From Rheinheimera aquimaris (GTDB taxonomy: Bacteria; Pseudomonadota; Gammaproteobacteria; Enterobacterales; Alteromonadaceae), in NCBI RefSeq assembly GCF_020531985.1, contig NZ_JAJAVQ010000003.1, forward strand, positions 124,001-188,000: a DNA stretch of 64,000 nucleotides, written 5' to 3'. The notes beneath the pieces are model-generated. The model was not told the origin of the DNA. It saw only the letters and a program-made list of their open reading frames with translations, and did not search any database. Below, one piece after another: positions 1 to 7,744 of this stretch. The translations under genes were made by a program, and so were the position numbers. The number at the start of each line of letters is the position of its first letter. Position 1 is the stretch's first letter.

Positions 1-1
1 A

Positions 2-1510
2 ACCCGGGTAAGCTACCTGCTGATGCAGCAGGAACTGCAGCAAGAGCTGGATGATGCGAAATGGCGCCTGTACAGTTACCCGGTAAACCAGATGTTTGGC
101 ACCCACTCTCAGGTACCCAGCCTGCTGATTAACCAACACAGCATCAGCAGCGAAAGCGATGCCAAAGCCTATATTGCCCGCTTAAATGCCGTACCTGCGT
201 TGTTCACTCAGTTACAACAGCAACTGCAAAAACGTGCCGATGCCGGCATTATCGCACCGAAATTCGTGTTTCCGATGGTCATTTCCGCCAGCGAAAATGT
301 GATTAAAGGTGCCCCATTTGATTCCGGCGACGACAGTACCCTGCTGGCCGATTTTCGTAAAAAAGTCACTGCACTTGATATTTCTGACGCGGCCAAAAAA
401 TTGCTATTAGATGAGGCCTCCGTTGCCCTGTTGACCAGTGTTAAACCAGCCTACACCGGTTTGATTCAATATTTACAGCAATTAGAGCAACAAGCCGGCA
501 CCGAAGATGGGGTATGGCGTTTTAAAGACGGTGACGCCTTTTACAATAATGCCCTTAAACGCACCACCACCACCGATTTAACAGCTGAGCAAATCCATCA
601 GATTGGTCTGGACGAGGTGGCACGTATTCACAATGAGATGCGCGCTATTATGGAAAAAACCGGCTTTGATGGCGATTTAAAAGCATTCTTCAACTTTATG
701 CAGACCGATCCGCAGTTCTATTACCCGGAAACTGACGAAGGTAAAGCTGAATACCTGAAGGATGCTACCGCCATCATTGACAATATGCGCAGCCGCCTGG
801 ATGAGCTGTTTCTGGTCAAACCCAAAGCTGAAATGATCGTTAAAGCCGTAGAGCCGTTTCGGGAAAAAACGGCTGGCAAAGCGTTTTACCAACAGCCGTC
901 GATGGATGGCAGCCGCCCTGGTATTTATTACGCCAACCTGTATCGTATGAGCGACATGCCCAAATATGAAATGGAAGCACTGGCCTACCATGAAGGTATT
1001 CCAGGCCACCATATGCAGCTGGCGATAGCGCAAGAGCTGGAAGATATGCCGAAATTCCGCCGTTTCGGTGGTTACACGGCCTACATTGAAGGCTGGGGTT
1101 TATACACCGAAATGCTGCCCAAAGAGATTGGCCTGTATCAGGACCCGTACTCAGACTTTGGCCGCCTCGCAATGGAATTATGGCGCGCTTGCCGTCTGGT
1201 GGTAGATACCGGTATTCACGCGAAGAAATGGAGCCGCGAACAAGCTATTCAGTATCTGCTGGATAACACGCCCAATACCCCCACAGCGGTAGAAAAAGCG
1301 ATTGAGCGCTATATTGTGATGCCATCGCAGGCCACCGCTTATAAAATTGGCATGCTGAAAATTGTCGAACTGCGCGAGAAAGCCAAAACGGCACTTGGCG
1401 ATAAATTTGATATCCGCCAGTTCCACGACACTGTACTGAAAAACGGTGCATTGCCACTGGATGTGTTGGAACAGATGGTTGATGAATATATCGCTAAAGC
1501 TAAAGCATAA
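2..1510 (+). CDS. DUF885 family zinc metallopeptidase-like protein, 5' truncated by window
   Basis: The reading frame is open back to base 2, so the gene starts upstream of the window; about 503 C-terminal residues are seen, against roughly 580-600 for full-length DUF885 (PF05960) proteins. The diagnostic motif HEGIPGHH is encoded at 989-1012. It has the HExxxGH form of a zinc site and is followed by the usual ...TAYIEGWGLYTE segment. Family members are usually exported or lipoprotein-anchored and are thought to be peptidases related to M2/M3 enzymes, but their substrates are mostly unknown. The first methionine in view (base 23) is internal and not the true start. A strong terminator follows 22 bases after the stop codon. 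Confidence 0.9.
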   Translation, partial: TRVSYLLMQQELQQELDDAKWRLYSYPVNQMFGTHSQVPSLLINQHSISSESDAKAYIARLNAVPALFTQLQQQLQKRADAGIIAPKFVFPMVISASENVIKGAPFDSGDDSTLLADFRKKVTALDISDAAKKLLLDEASVALLTSVKPAYTGLIQYLQQLEQQAGTEDGVWRFKDGDAFYNNALKRTTTTDLTAEQIHQIGLDEVARIHNEMRAIMEKTGFDGDLKAFFNFMQTDPQFYYPETDEGKAEYLKDATAIIDNMRSRLDELFLVKPKAEMIVKAVEPFREKTAGKAFYQQPSMDGSRPGIYYANLYRMSDMPKYEMEALAYHEGIPGHHMQLAIAQELEDMPKFRRFGGYTAYIEGWGLYTEMLPKEIGLYQDPYSDFGRLAMELWRACRLVVDTGIHAKKWSREQAIQYLLDNTPNTPTAVEKAIERYIVMPSQATAYKIGMLKIVELREKAKTALGDKFDIRQFHDTVLKNGALPLDVLEQMVDEYIAKAKA

Positions 1511-1531
1511 CAGCTGCGTTAGTTAAAAAAC

Positions 1532-1555
1532 GCCGGTTTTACACCGGCTTTTTTT
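1532..1555 (+). terminator. Rho-independent terminator after the DUF885 gene
   Basis: GCCGG-TTTTACA-CCGGC hairpin preceded by an A run and followed by seven T. It lies 22 bases past the DUF885 stop codon. The A run on the left could make it work in the other direction too, but no gene reads toward it from the right. Confidence 0.85.
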
Positions 1556-1817
1556 GTCTGTAAAGTTTTCCACGAACACTATAAAAACTGCGTAGTGACC
1601 AAAAAGATAAACGCGCTGTGCTCAGCTTCGTATCTCATTTTCCCTGTTTGCCTGCGGCTCAGTATTTGATTTACTCCATACTCAGCCTGCCCTGGGGCCT
1701 GCTGCAGCATGCGTTGTTTAACCATGACGCTTATCTTCAACAATACGGTACAGATAATGCTTCTATTAAACAGCGGTGTAAATCACTTACACCTTAACCG
1801 AGATACAGGAGCTTACT
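1556..1817. other. Non-coding gap upstream of the Pmp3-type gene
   Basis: No credible coding frame or RNA gene is visible in this stretch. Near its right end is the inverted repeat at 1775-1793, annotated separately. A ribosome-binding sequence CAGGAG just before 1818 serves the following small gene. The promoter of that gene must lie here, but I cannot assign -35 and -10 boxes with confidence. Confidence 0.6.
1775..1793. promoter_or_regulatory. Inverted repeat GGTGTAA-N5-TTACACC, possible operator
   Basis: A perfect 7-bp dyad with a 5-base spacer whose right end is 25 bases before the ATG of the Pmp3-type gene. Its size and position suit a dimeric repressor site or a small 5'-UTR hairpin. 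There is no T run, so it is not a terminator. The binding protein is unknown. Confidence 0.35.
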
Positions 1818-1991
1818 ATGGCCGTTACTGCGACAGATCCGATTAAAATTATATTTGCGATAATTCTGCCACCCTTGGGTGTATTTCTTGAAGTGGGCTT
1901 AAAAGGGCACTTCTGGCTGAATATCCTATTGACGCTGTTCGGTTTTGTACCGGGGATCATTCATGCCCTGTATGTCATTTTAAAACACTGA
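1818..1991 (+). CDS. YqaE/Pmp3 family small membrane protein (57 aa)
   Basis: A short frame of 57 residues with the hallmark Pmp3/UPF0057 pattern: an N-terminal hydrophobic segment with ILPPLGVFLEVG, a short polar turn (KGHFW), and a second membrane segment ending in FVPGIIHALYVI. Family members are two-helix inner-membrane peptides. In fungi and plants they affect membrane potential and salt tolerance; in bacteria (E. coli YqaE) they are stress-induced and of unclear mechanism. Start ATG 1818 is supported by CAGGAG seven bases upstream and by the full family length. It stands alone between a terminator and a convergent gene. The family call is secure; the physiological role here is not known. 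Confidence 0.9.
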   Translation: MAVTATDPIKIIFAIILPPLGVFLEVGLKGHFWLNILLTLFGFVPGIIHALYVILKH

Positions 1992-2014
1992 TGGCATTAA
2001 CCGTGCCGTCACCG

Positions 2015-2551
2015 CTAAAAACTTGAGCCAGGCTGCTGTAGAAACGCGATTTCTTCAGCTGTCGACGGCCGGCCTAATATGTTGTTGCGATGCGGGTAGC
2101 GGCCAAAACGGTCGATGATCGCTTTATGTTTTAACTCGAACTGATAGTTATTCTGTGGTGCGTGCTGCTTAAATAGCGTCTCGGCGCTTTGATGGATAAC
2201 AACTGATTCGCTGTGCATATAAGGCATCAGCAGAAAATTACGCTCGTCAGCGTTTAGCTGCTGTAAAGCTCCGGCGGCAACGGCTTCCTGTGCCAGTGCT
2301 AACGCCATAGCATCCTGCGAAAATGCCCGGGCTGTACCGCGGTAAACATTACGGGAGAACTGATCCAATACGATTATTTCAGCCAGACGTCCCTTTACAG
2401 CTTGCCGCCAGTGCGCTAATTCACCTGCCGCCGCCTGTTGTAATATGCTCGAGAAGCGCTGTTTGATGGTGTTATCAAATTCCTCATCTGCCTGCCACCA
2501 TTGCTGTGGCGTTAATTCTTCAAACCAAAAAGTGAGTATATCTTCATACAT
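2015..2551 (-). CDS. DUF924 family protein
   Basis: 178 residues matching DUF924 (PF06041) throughout. Landmarks are an N-terminal ILTFWFEE segment, the WWQ...FD motif, IIVLDQFSRNVYRGTARAF in the centre, the MPYMHSE motif, and FGRYPHRN near the end. These proteins are all-helical, TPR-like, cytosolic and widespread in proteobacteria, and none has a proven activity. It is convergent with the Pmp3-type gene and is followed on the same strand by no other gene. The upstream GNAT gene (2600-3046) is on the same strand with a 48-base gap, so the two may be co-transcribed. Confidence 0.88.
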   Translation of the reverse strand: MYEDILTFWFEELTPQQWWQADEEFDNTIKQRFSSILQQAAAGELAHWRQAVKGRLAEIIVLDQFSRNVYRGTARAFSQDAMALALAQEAVAAGALQQLNADERNFLLMPYMHSESVVIHQSAETLFKQHAPQNNYQFELKHKAIIDRFGRYPHRNNILGRPSTAEEIAFLQQPGSSF

Positions 2552-2599
2552 ATTCGTGTTTTCCGTTGCTTTGGTAAAGGCCAGCCCCCCACAATGTAG

Positions 2600-3046
2600 C
2601 TACCCCAGATCAGGTTTAATGACAAATCCCCGCTCAATACCCGACTGAAATCCGATCTTTTCATACAACTTATGGGCTGCTGTGCGAGTCTCCCCGGATA
2701 ATAACATCACTTTGTAGCAGTTCTGTTCCCATGCGATATCTAATGCCCGCTCAATCACTTTCTCACTCAAGCCTCGCCGCCGGTAAGCCTCCGCAGTAAT
2801 AACATGTTCGATAATACCAAAGGGCTTTGCAGTATTCGTTAATGTCGGGCAGATGCTCAGCTGACAGGTCGATGCCAACGCACCATCTATTTCCGCAACA
2901 ATGATTTTTATGCCCGGGTTTGCCAGCAGTTTGTGCCATGCCTGCTGTGCGTCATGTTGCTTAAGCGTTGGATCATGCGGCCGTAGTTCGCGATATAAAT
3001 CAAGCAAGCCTTGTAAATCTTCAGTGTCACAGCACCTGATAATCAT
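2600..3046 (-). CDS. GNAT family N-acetyltransferase
   Basis: 148 residues with the GNAT fold pattern. The substrate-side beta strands are followed by EHVITAEAYRRRGLSEKVIERAL, where RRRGLS is the acetyl-CoA pyrophosphate-binding loop of motif A (Q/RxxGxG/A form). Motif B is LYEKIGFQ near the C terminus. Such enzymes transfer acetyl from acetyl-CoA to an amine; the substrate cannot be told from sequence. The length is typical for the single-domain family. It probably forms a unit with the DUF924 gene downstream. Confidence 0.85.
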   Translation of the reverse strand: MIIRCCDTEDLQGLLDLYRELRPHDPTLKQHDAQQAWHKLLANPGIKIIVAEIDGALASTCQLSICPTLTNTAKPFGIIEHVITAEAYRRRGLSEKVIERALDIAWEQNCYKVMLLSGETRTAAHKLYEKIGFQSGIERGFVIKPDLG

Positions 3047-3131
3047 CCGGAACCTTCAATATGTCTGGGTAATTTTTACCCATGTCGATGCGGTAAATTT
3101 AAGCGTATAAAATACGGCGTTTAACAAACTA

Positions 3132-3392
3132 TTACTGAAATGGAAGCCAACGCCTTGGGGCCTTCCCCTTAACTGCCACATAAGAAAATGGCCAAAACAA
3201 AAACGCAAACAATAAAGTATTTGCGATGTGTAAAAAAACGGATTCAACCTTATGAGGTTCTGATATTAATACAAAGCACTGCTGCACAAAGGCAGCAAAC
3301 AGTAGCAAAGACAGTGGCATAGCCAAAACCCTGATTACAACATGAGTTCTTGGCTGGGCATCTGACATACCTCTGACATTTCGTTCAGGCAT
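3132..3392 (-). CDS. Hypothetical two-helix membrane protein
   Basis: 86 residues with two clear hydrophobic segments (about 21-42 and 55-74) and a basic C-terminal tail (KGKAPRRW). This suggests a small inner-membrane protein with both ends in the cytoplasm. Two starts are possible. The first ATG (3392) has GGAG about ten bases upstream. The second (3368, giving MSDAQ) has AGAGGT directly before it, which is too close for a good SD. No family is recognised. It stands alone, divergent from the YdeI-like gene at 3596. Confidence comes from the membrane pattern and the lack of a better frame here. Confidence 0.5.
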   Translation of the reverse strand: MPERNVRGMSDAQPRTHVVIRVLAMPLSLLLFAAFVQQCFVLISEPHKVESVFLHIANTLLFAFLFWPFSYVAVKGKAPRRWLPFQ

Positions 3393-3595
3393 TTTTTAAA
3401 ATCTCCATATTGCTTTGCCAGTGTATTTCGTTGCATAAATGTAAATCAATAATTTTATACCGCAACAGCCTGATTGCCTTTACACTTTTAAACTTATGCT
3501 GTTGTGTTATCTTTTGTACCTTACCAATAGCCAGCAATATTGTTACAGACTACCGCCTGACAACAACTGTACCAACGAATACGAGGCAAAGCACT

Positions 3596-4144
3596 ATGAG
3601 CCAAACCATAAATACATCTGAGTTTAACGCTACCATACTGCGCCCGGCGCAAATGGATAGCGCATCACCGTGGGGCTTTGTCATTCTTCCTAAAGAGGTC
3701 AGTGAAACATTGCCACGTCGCGGCAGGACGACTGTCGATGGCAATATTAACGGGCAACCGTTTCAGGCCACGCTGGAGCCAGACGGTCAGTTAAGTCATT
3801 GGTTAAAACTGCAGCAGACATTACTCGATGCCGCGGGTGTGCAGCCTGGAAGTAATGCCAGCTTTGATATTAAGCCGGTACAGCAGGAGCCTGAACCTGA
3901 GTTACCACATGACCTGCAGCAGGCGCTGGCGGCAGATCCTGCCGCTTTAGCCGCCTGGCATGATACAACGACCATAGCCAGGCTAGACTGGATCCACTGG
4001 ATAACCTCAGCCAAACAGGCGAAAACCCGGCTGCAGCGCATCAGTAATGCCTGCGATATGCTGGCATCGGGCAAGAAACGGGTCTGCTGCTTCGACCCGT
4101 CCGGTTTTTACAGCAAAGCTTTCAGTGCGCCAAAAACAGCATAG
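3596..4144 (+). CDS. DUF1905 / YdeI-like protein
   Basis: 182 residues from ATG 3596, chosen because GAGG lies about ten bases upstream and homology-like sequence begins here; the longer upstream frame is Cys/Leu-rich and non-conserved. Residues about 8-100 form a DUF1905 domain (WGFVILPKEVSE, then RGRTTVDGNINGQPFQATLEPDG). The rest (about 115-175) matches the YdeI/OmpD-associated C-terminal helical region (LAADPAALAAWHDTT, then WIHWITSAKQAKTR). Related proteins have been linked to bacteriocin or antimicrobial peptide protection, but no biochemistry is established. The C-terminal CCFDPSGFYSK replaces the usual cluster of basic residues. Confidence 0.8.
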   Translation: MSQTINTSEFNATILRPAQMDSASPWGFVILPKEVSETLPRRGRTTVDGNINGQPFQATLEPDGQLSHWLKLQQTLLDAAGVQPGSNASFDIKPVQQEPEPELPHDLQQALAADPAALAAWHDTTTIARLDWIHWITSAKQAKTRLQRISNACDMLASGKKRVCCFDPSGFYSKAFSAPKTA

Positions 4145-4153
4145 CTCAGTGGT

Positions 4154-4561
4154 TTAGCTCTGTGGTATCGCAGCCGGGTCCATCCAGAACGGCTCCCAAA
4201 TATGGCCATCTGGATCTGCAAAGCTGCAGCTATACATAAAACCTAGTTCCTGTTTCGGATTGACATCTGCCGTACCGCCAGAGCCCGCCGCTGCAGCATT
4301 CATTTTATTCACCGCATCAGTACTGTCTAGTGCCAGCGCCAGCATCACTTCGCTGGTACTGCCTGGCGCAATGGGCTTTTTGGTAAACTGACGCCATTTA
4401 TCATGCGTTAACAGCATGACATAAATCTCGCTGCTCCAGACCATACAGGCGGCAGTCTCGTCGCTAAAATGAGCATTAATACTAAAGCCCAGCGCAGTAT
4501 AAAACGCGATAGAGGCAGATAAATCCTGCACCGGCAGGTTAACAAATATCATACGGTTCAT
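4154..4561 (-). CDS. VOC family protein (glyoxalase/bleomycin-resistance fold)
   Basis: 135 residues beginning MIFVNLPVQDLSASIAFYTALGF, the standard opening of a VOC beta-alpha-beta-beta-beta module. It ends with FADPDGHIWEPFWMD, which carries the usual metal-side DPDGHxWE motif. The E near the C terminus is one expected metal ligand; the first H/E ligand position near the N terminus is not obvious, so enzymatic activity is uncertain. Proteins of this subfamily are often annotated as extradiol dioxygenase-like or glyoxalase-like. It is convergent with the YdeI-like gene (9 bases between stops) and has no operon partner. Confidence 0.85.
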   Translation of the reverse strand: MNRMIFVNLPVQDLSASIAFYTALGFSINAHFSDETAACMVWSSEIYVMLLTHDKWRQFTKKPIAPGSTSEVMLALALDSTDAVNKMNAAAAGSGGTADVNPKQELGFMYSCSFADPDGHIWEPFWMDPAAIPQS

Positions 4562-4752
4562 GGTTTCTCCGGTTGTTGAACAACATTCTTTTCAAATACA
4601 GCTCTCGGGCTGATACCAGCTTGTCGCTTAGCATTGCTGCAATTCGACAACCGACAGCAAAATATTTATCAACACAGTATTGCCGGAAAAAGGTAAAAGC
4701 GTCGGCAAAAATCTTAACGCCTGTTCGCTGGTTATCTTAAATCTGTCTGGTT

Positions 4753-4799
4753 AAAGTCCCTGATAAGCTCTGCAACCTACTGATGCCAGACGGGACTTT
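4753..4799 (+). promoter_or_regulatory. Leader stem AAAGTCCC / GGGACTTT before the GH2 gene
   Basis: Two 8-base complementary arms (4753-4760 and 4792-4799) separated by 31 bases. The second arm ends three bases before the ATG at 4802 and covers the place where an SD sequence should be; no good free SD is visible. The arm plus following T run could also act as a weak attenuator. The pairing is seen in the sequence; any regulatory effect is inferred. Confidence 0.35.
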
Positions 4800-4801
4800 T
4801 C

Positions 4802-7558
4802 ATGCAATACACGATTTTAATCCTGCTGATGAGCAGTATGCTACTGACTGGCTGTAGCCAGCATCAGAGCAACACCGTCAAGCTTGTCGCTCATAATGAT
4901 GGACAAGTGAGACAACGCATCCTGCTCGACGATGGCTGGCGATTTTACAACTACGGCGCAGATATGACGCCGGATGCGCTGATTTATGATATCCGCCCAG
5001 TGTTTAACTCTGATGAAGATGATAAAGCTGCAGACGCCGAGCCAACAGCCGCGGCGCATATTGATACCAGCGATATTAAACACCGGGTGCTGAAACCCTG
5101 GATACTGCCGACAGCGAATGATTTTATTGCTGATACCGCCTTGCATCACCTTCGTCCTGAAGGCAACCCCGGTAGCAACTTTGCCTTTGTACAACCTGAC
5201 TTCGACGACAGTAACTGGCAAAGCATTACAGTACCGCATGACTGGGCTATCACCGGGCCCTTTTATACCGGCGATAATGCGGTGGTTGGCGGCGGAATGG
5301 GACGCCTGCCAAGCCCTGGTGTAGCCTGGTACCGCCGCAGTTTCACACTGAATGCAGCGGATCGGGATAAAGCGGTTTATCTTGATATTGACGGGGCTAT
5401 GTCCTACGCGATGGTTTGGATAAACGGTCATCTGGCTGGAGGGTGGCCTTATGGTTATGCGTCCTGGCGCTTGGATTTAACACCTTACCTGTTATCCGAC
5501 CAACCAAACCAGTTGGCGGTTCGCCTTGATAACCCGCCGGCGTCTTCACGCTGGTATCCCGGAGGCGGGTTATACCGAAATGTCTGGCTGACCAAAACCA
5601 ATAAGCAGCATATTGCGCATTGGGGTACAACCATAACAACCACTGACGTATCTGCACATCAGGCAACAGTGCATATCAGAACAGAGATAAATAACCGCAG
5701 TGCAGACAATGTTGCAATGACGGTAAAGACTGAGATTTATCCGCTTGACGAAGCCGGTGCTGTAACAGCACAACCTGTAGCACGCCTAAAAGATATCACT
5801 GTTGATGCGCGTGCCAGCGGTAAAACAGCCGTTATTGGCAAAATTATTATCAATAACCCAAAGCTTTGGGGGCCACCGCCGCAGCAGCAACCAAACCGCT
5901 ACCTGGCATTAACTACGTTATGGCAAGGCGAAAATCTGGCAGATCAATACGAAACCCGTTTCGGGATCCGCGATATCAGGTTCGATGCAAAAGCCGGTGT
6001 GATAGTGAATGGCCAGCCAGTGCATTTGCAGGGCGTTAATCAACATCACGATTTAGGTGCGCTCGGAGCGGCTTTTAATCTGCGTGCGGCAAAGCGGCAG
6101 TTGTTACTATTACGAGAAATGGGCGTAAATGCGATCAGGATGGCGCATAACCCACCGGCACCTGAACTGCTGGACCTGACTGACGAAATGGGCTTTTTGG
6201 TGATCAACGAGATTTTTGATAGCTGGCGCCGGAAAAAAACACCTCTGGACTTCCACCTGATTTTTCCCGACTGGTCGGAAGCCGACTTACGAGCTTTTAT
6301 CCGCCGTGACCGCAATCATCCGTCTGTTATTGCCTGGAGTATTGGCAATGAGGTTGGTGAGCAATACACCGCAGAAGAAGGCGCCGCCGAGGCAAGGCGG
6401 CTGCATAACATAACACAGCAGGAAGACCCTACCCGGCCCACTGCCGCGGCGATGAATTATGCCAAGGCGGGTATGCCTTTTGCCGGCGTTATGGACATTA
6501 TCAGCCTGAATTATCAAGGCGAAGGGATTAGGGATGCGCCGGCGTATGCACATTTGCAAGGGATCAGGACAGCGCCAGCTTATGCCAGCTTTAAACAGCA
6601 ATATCCCGACAAACTGATACTCAGTAGCGAAAATGCAGCCGCTGTCAGCTCAAGGGGCGAGTATTTCTTCCCGGTAAACCGGCAAAACAGCGCCCCCGTG
6701 GCCGATGGTGCCGGTGGGGACCCGACACAGTTACAGGTGAGTGGTTATGAACTGTATAGCGCAGAGTTTGGTTCTTCAGCTGACAAAGTGTTGGCTTCGA
6801 TGGCACAGCACCCTTATGTTGCCGGCGGCTTTATCTGGAGTGGCTGGGATTATCTGGGTGAACCCACGCCTTACTATCAGGCGCGCAGCTCGTACTTTGG
6901 AGTTATCGACTTAGCGGGCTTTAAAAAGAATCGCTTTTACCTCTATCAATCACAGTGGCGGCCAGAGTTGCCGATGGCACATATATTACCGCACTGGAAC
7001 TGGCCAGACAGGGTTGGGCTTACTACGCCGGTGCATGTGTTTACCTCGGGTGACGAAGCTGAGTTATTCTTAAATGGCGTGTCTCTGGGCCGGCAAAAAA
7101 AGCTCCCCGGGACAGTGCGGCTGCGCTGGGATGATGTCATTTATCAACCGGGAAAACTTAGCGTAAAAACCTATAAGGGTGGTATGCCATGGGCGATGTC
7201 AACTGTAGAAACAACCGGCCAGGCGGCAGCGTTGAGCCTCAGTGCAGATCGCAGCCGGTTGCAATCTGACGGCAGTGACCTGAGCTTCATTACGGTAGAA
7301 GTATTAGATAGCGCCGGCCGCACTGTTCCCAATGCGAATACGTTACTAAGCTTCTACATCAGCGGGCCCGGAAAAATAGTCGCCACCGACAATGGCGATG
7401 CCAGCTCTCTGGTATCTTTTAGCGCGACACAACGCCAGGCTTTTAATGGCTTGGCACTGGTCATTGTAAAAACATTAAAAGGCCAAAGCGGAACAATAAC
7501 GCTGCAGGCCCACAGCTCTGAAACCAGCAGTGCCAGCATCACACTCAATAGCCACTAA
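4802..7558 (+). CDS. Glycoside hydrolase family 2 lipoprotein (beta-galactosidase-like)
   Basis: 918 residues. A lipoprotein signal ends in LLTGC with C18 as the lipidated residue, so the enzyme is likely anchored to the outer membrane. A GH2 sugar-binding (jelly-roll) domain spans about 110-265 (VPHDWAITG, WYRRSF, YPGGGLYRNVWL). An immunoglobulin-like domain lies at about 270-390 and a TIM barrel at about 395-690. In the barrel, IGNE places the acid/base at E517, and LSSEN places the likely nucleophile at E610. A DUF4982-like segment follows (about 715-800), then a Big/invasin-like beta domain (about 805-915). The most likely activity is beta-galactosidase or a related exo-glycosidase; the exact sugar cannot be read from sequence. 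No transporter or sugar regulator is adjacent. Confidence 0.85.
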   Translation: MQYTILILLMSSMLLTGCSQHQSNTVKLVAHNDGQVRQRILLDDGWRFYNYGADMTPDALIYDIRPVFNSDEDDKAADAEPTAAAHIDTSDIKHRVLKPWILPTANDFIADTALHHLRPEGNPGSNFAFVQPDFDDSNWQSITVPHDWAITGPFYTGDNAVVGGGMGRLPSPGVAWYRRSFTLNAADRDKAVYLDIDGAMSYAMVWINGHLAGGWPYGYASWRLDLTPYLLSDQPNQLAVRLDNPPASSRWYPGGGLYRNVWLTKTNKQHIAHWGTTITTTDVSAHQATVHIRTEINNRSADNVAMTVKTEIYPLDEAGAVTAQPVARLKDITVDARASGKTAVIGKIIINNPKLWGPPPQQQPNRYLALTTLWQGENLADQYETRFGIRDIRFDAKAGVIVNGQPVHLQGVNQHHDLGALGAAFNLRAAKRQLLLLREMGVNAIRMAHNPPAPELLDLTDEMGFLVINEIFDSWRRKKTPLDFHLIFPDWSEADLRAFIRRDRNHPSVIAWSIGNEVGEQYTAEEGAAEARRLHNITQQEDPTRPTAAAMNYAKAGMPFAGVMDIISLNYQGEGIRDAPAYAHLQGIRTAPAYASFKQQYPDKLILSSENAAAVSSRGEYFFPVNRQNSAPVADGAGGDPTQLQVSGYELYSAEFGSSADKVLASMAQHPYVAGGFIWSGWDYLGEPTPYYQARSSYFGVIDLAGFKKNRFYLYQSQWRPELPMAHILPHWNWPDRVGLTTPVHVFTSGDEAELFLNGVSLGRQKKLPGTVRLRWDDVIYQPGKLSVKTYKGGMPWAMSTVETTGQAAALSLSADRSRLQSDGSDLSFITVEVLDSAGRTVPNANTLLSFYISGPGKIVATDNGDASSLVSFSATQRQAFNGLALVIVKTLKGQSGTITLQAHSSETSSASITLNSH

Positions 7559-7567
7559 GTTGCGGAA

Positions 7568-7587
7568 GCCGGCCTGGCCGGCATTTT
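7568..7587 (+). terminator. Probable terminator after the GH2 gene
   Basis: GCCGG-CCTGG-CCGGC hairpin followed by ATTTTG, nine bases after the GH2 stop codon. The T run is short, so strength is uncertain. Confidence 0.6.
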
Positions 7588-7642
7588 GCATAATCATGAT
7601 AATTAACCAGTTTTATGCCATTTAATGCAGCAAAACGGTTGG

Positions 7643-7694
7643 TTTTGCACCAGAATCTGGCATAGTAACCAATGACAAAGATGCTTTTGCACCA
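7643..7694 (+). repeat. Direct repeat TTTTGCACCA x2 upstream of the chemoreceptor gene
   Basis: Identical 10-mers at 7643-7652 and 7685-7694, offset by 42 bases (four helical turns), about 51-102 bases before the chemoreceptor start. Spacing on one helical face is what a regulator binding two sites would need. No matching sigma-54 or sigma-28 promoter could be placed. Confidence 0.35.
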
Positions 7695-7744
7695 AATAAA
7701 AACAAGATATTACAACAAGAAAATTCAGGTTTTAGGGGTATTGC

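Noticed and set aside
3056..3247. 63-residue minus-strand frame overlapping the small membrane protein
   Set aside because: It overlaps the better-supported 3132-3392 frame, has no SD, and contains mixed aromatic and polar sequence without a membrane or family pattern.
4841..5431. 196-residue minus-strand frame inside the GH2 gene
   Set aside because: It is opposite clear GH2 domain sequence and shows no recognisable domain or SD.
7600..7744. Sigma-54 or NtrC-type promoter before the chemoreceptor
   Set aside because: No GG-N10-GC pair is found at the right spacing and the second halves of NtrC sites are missing.
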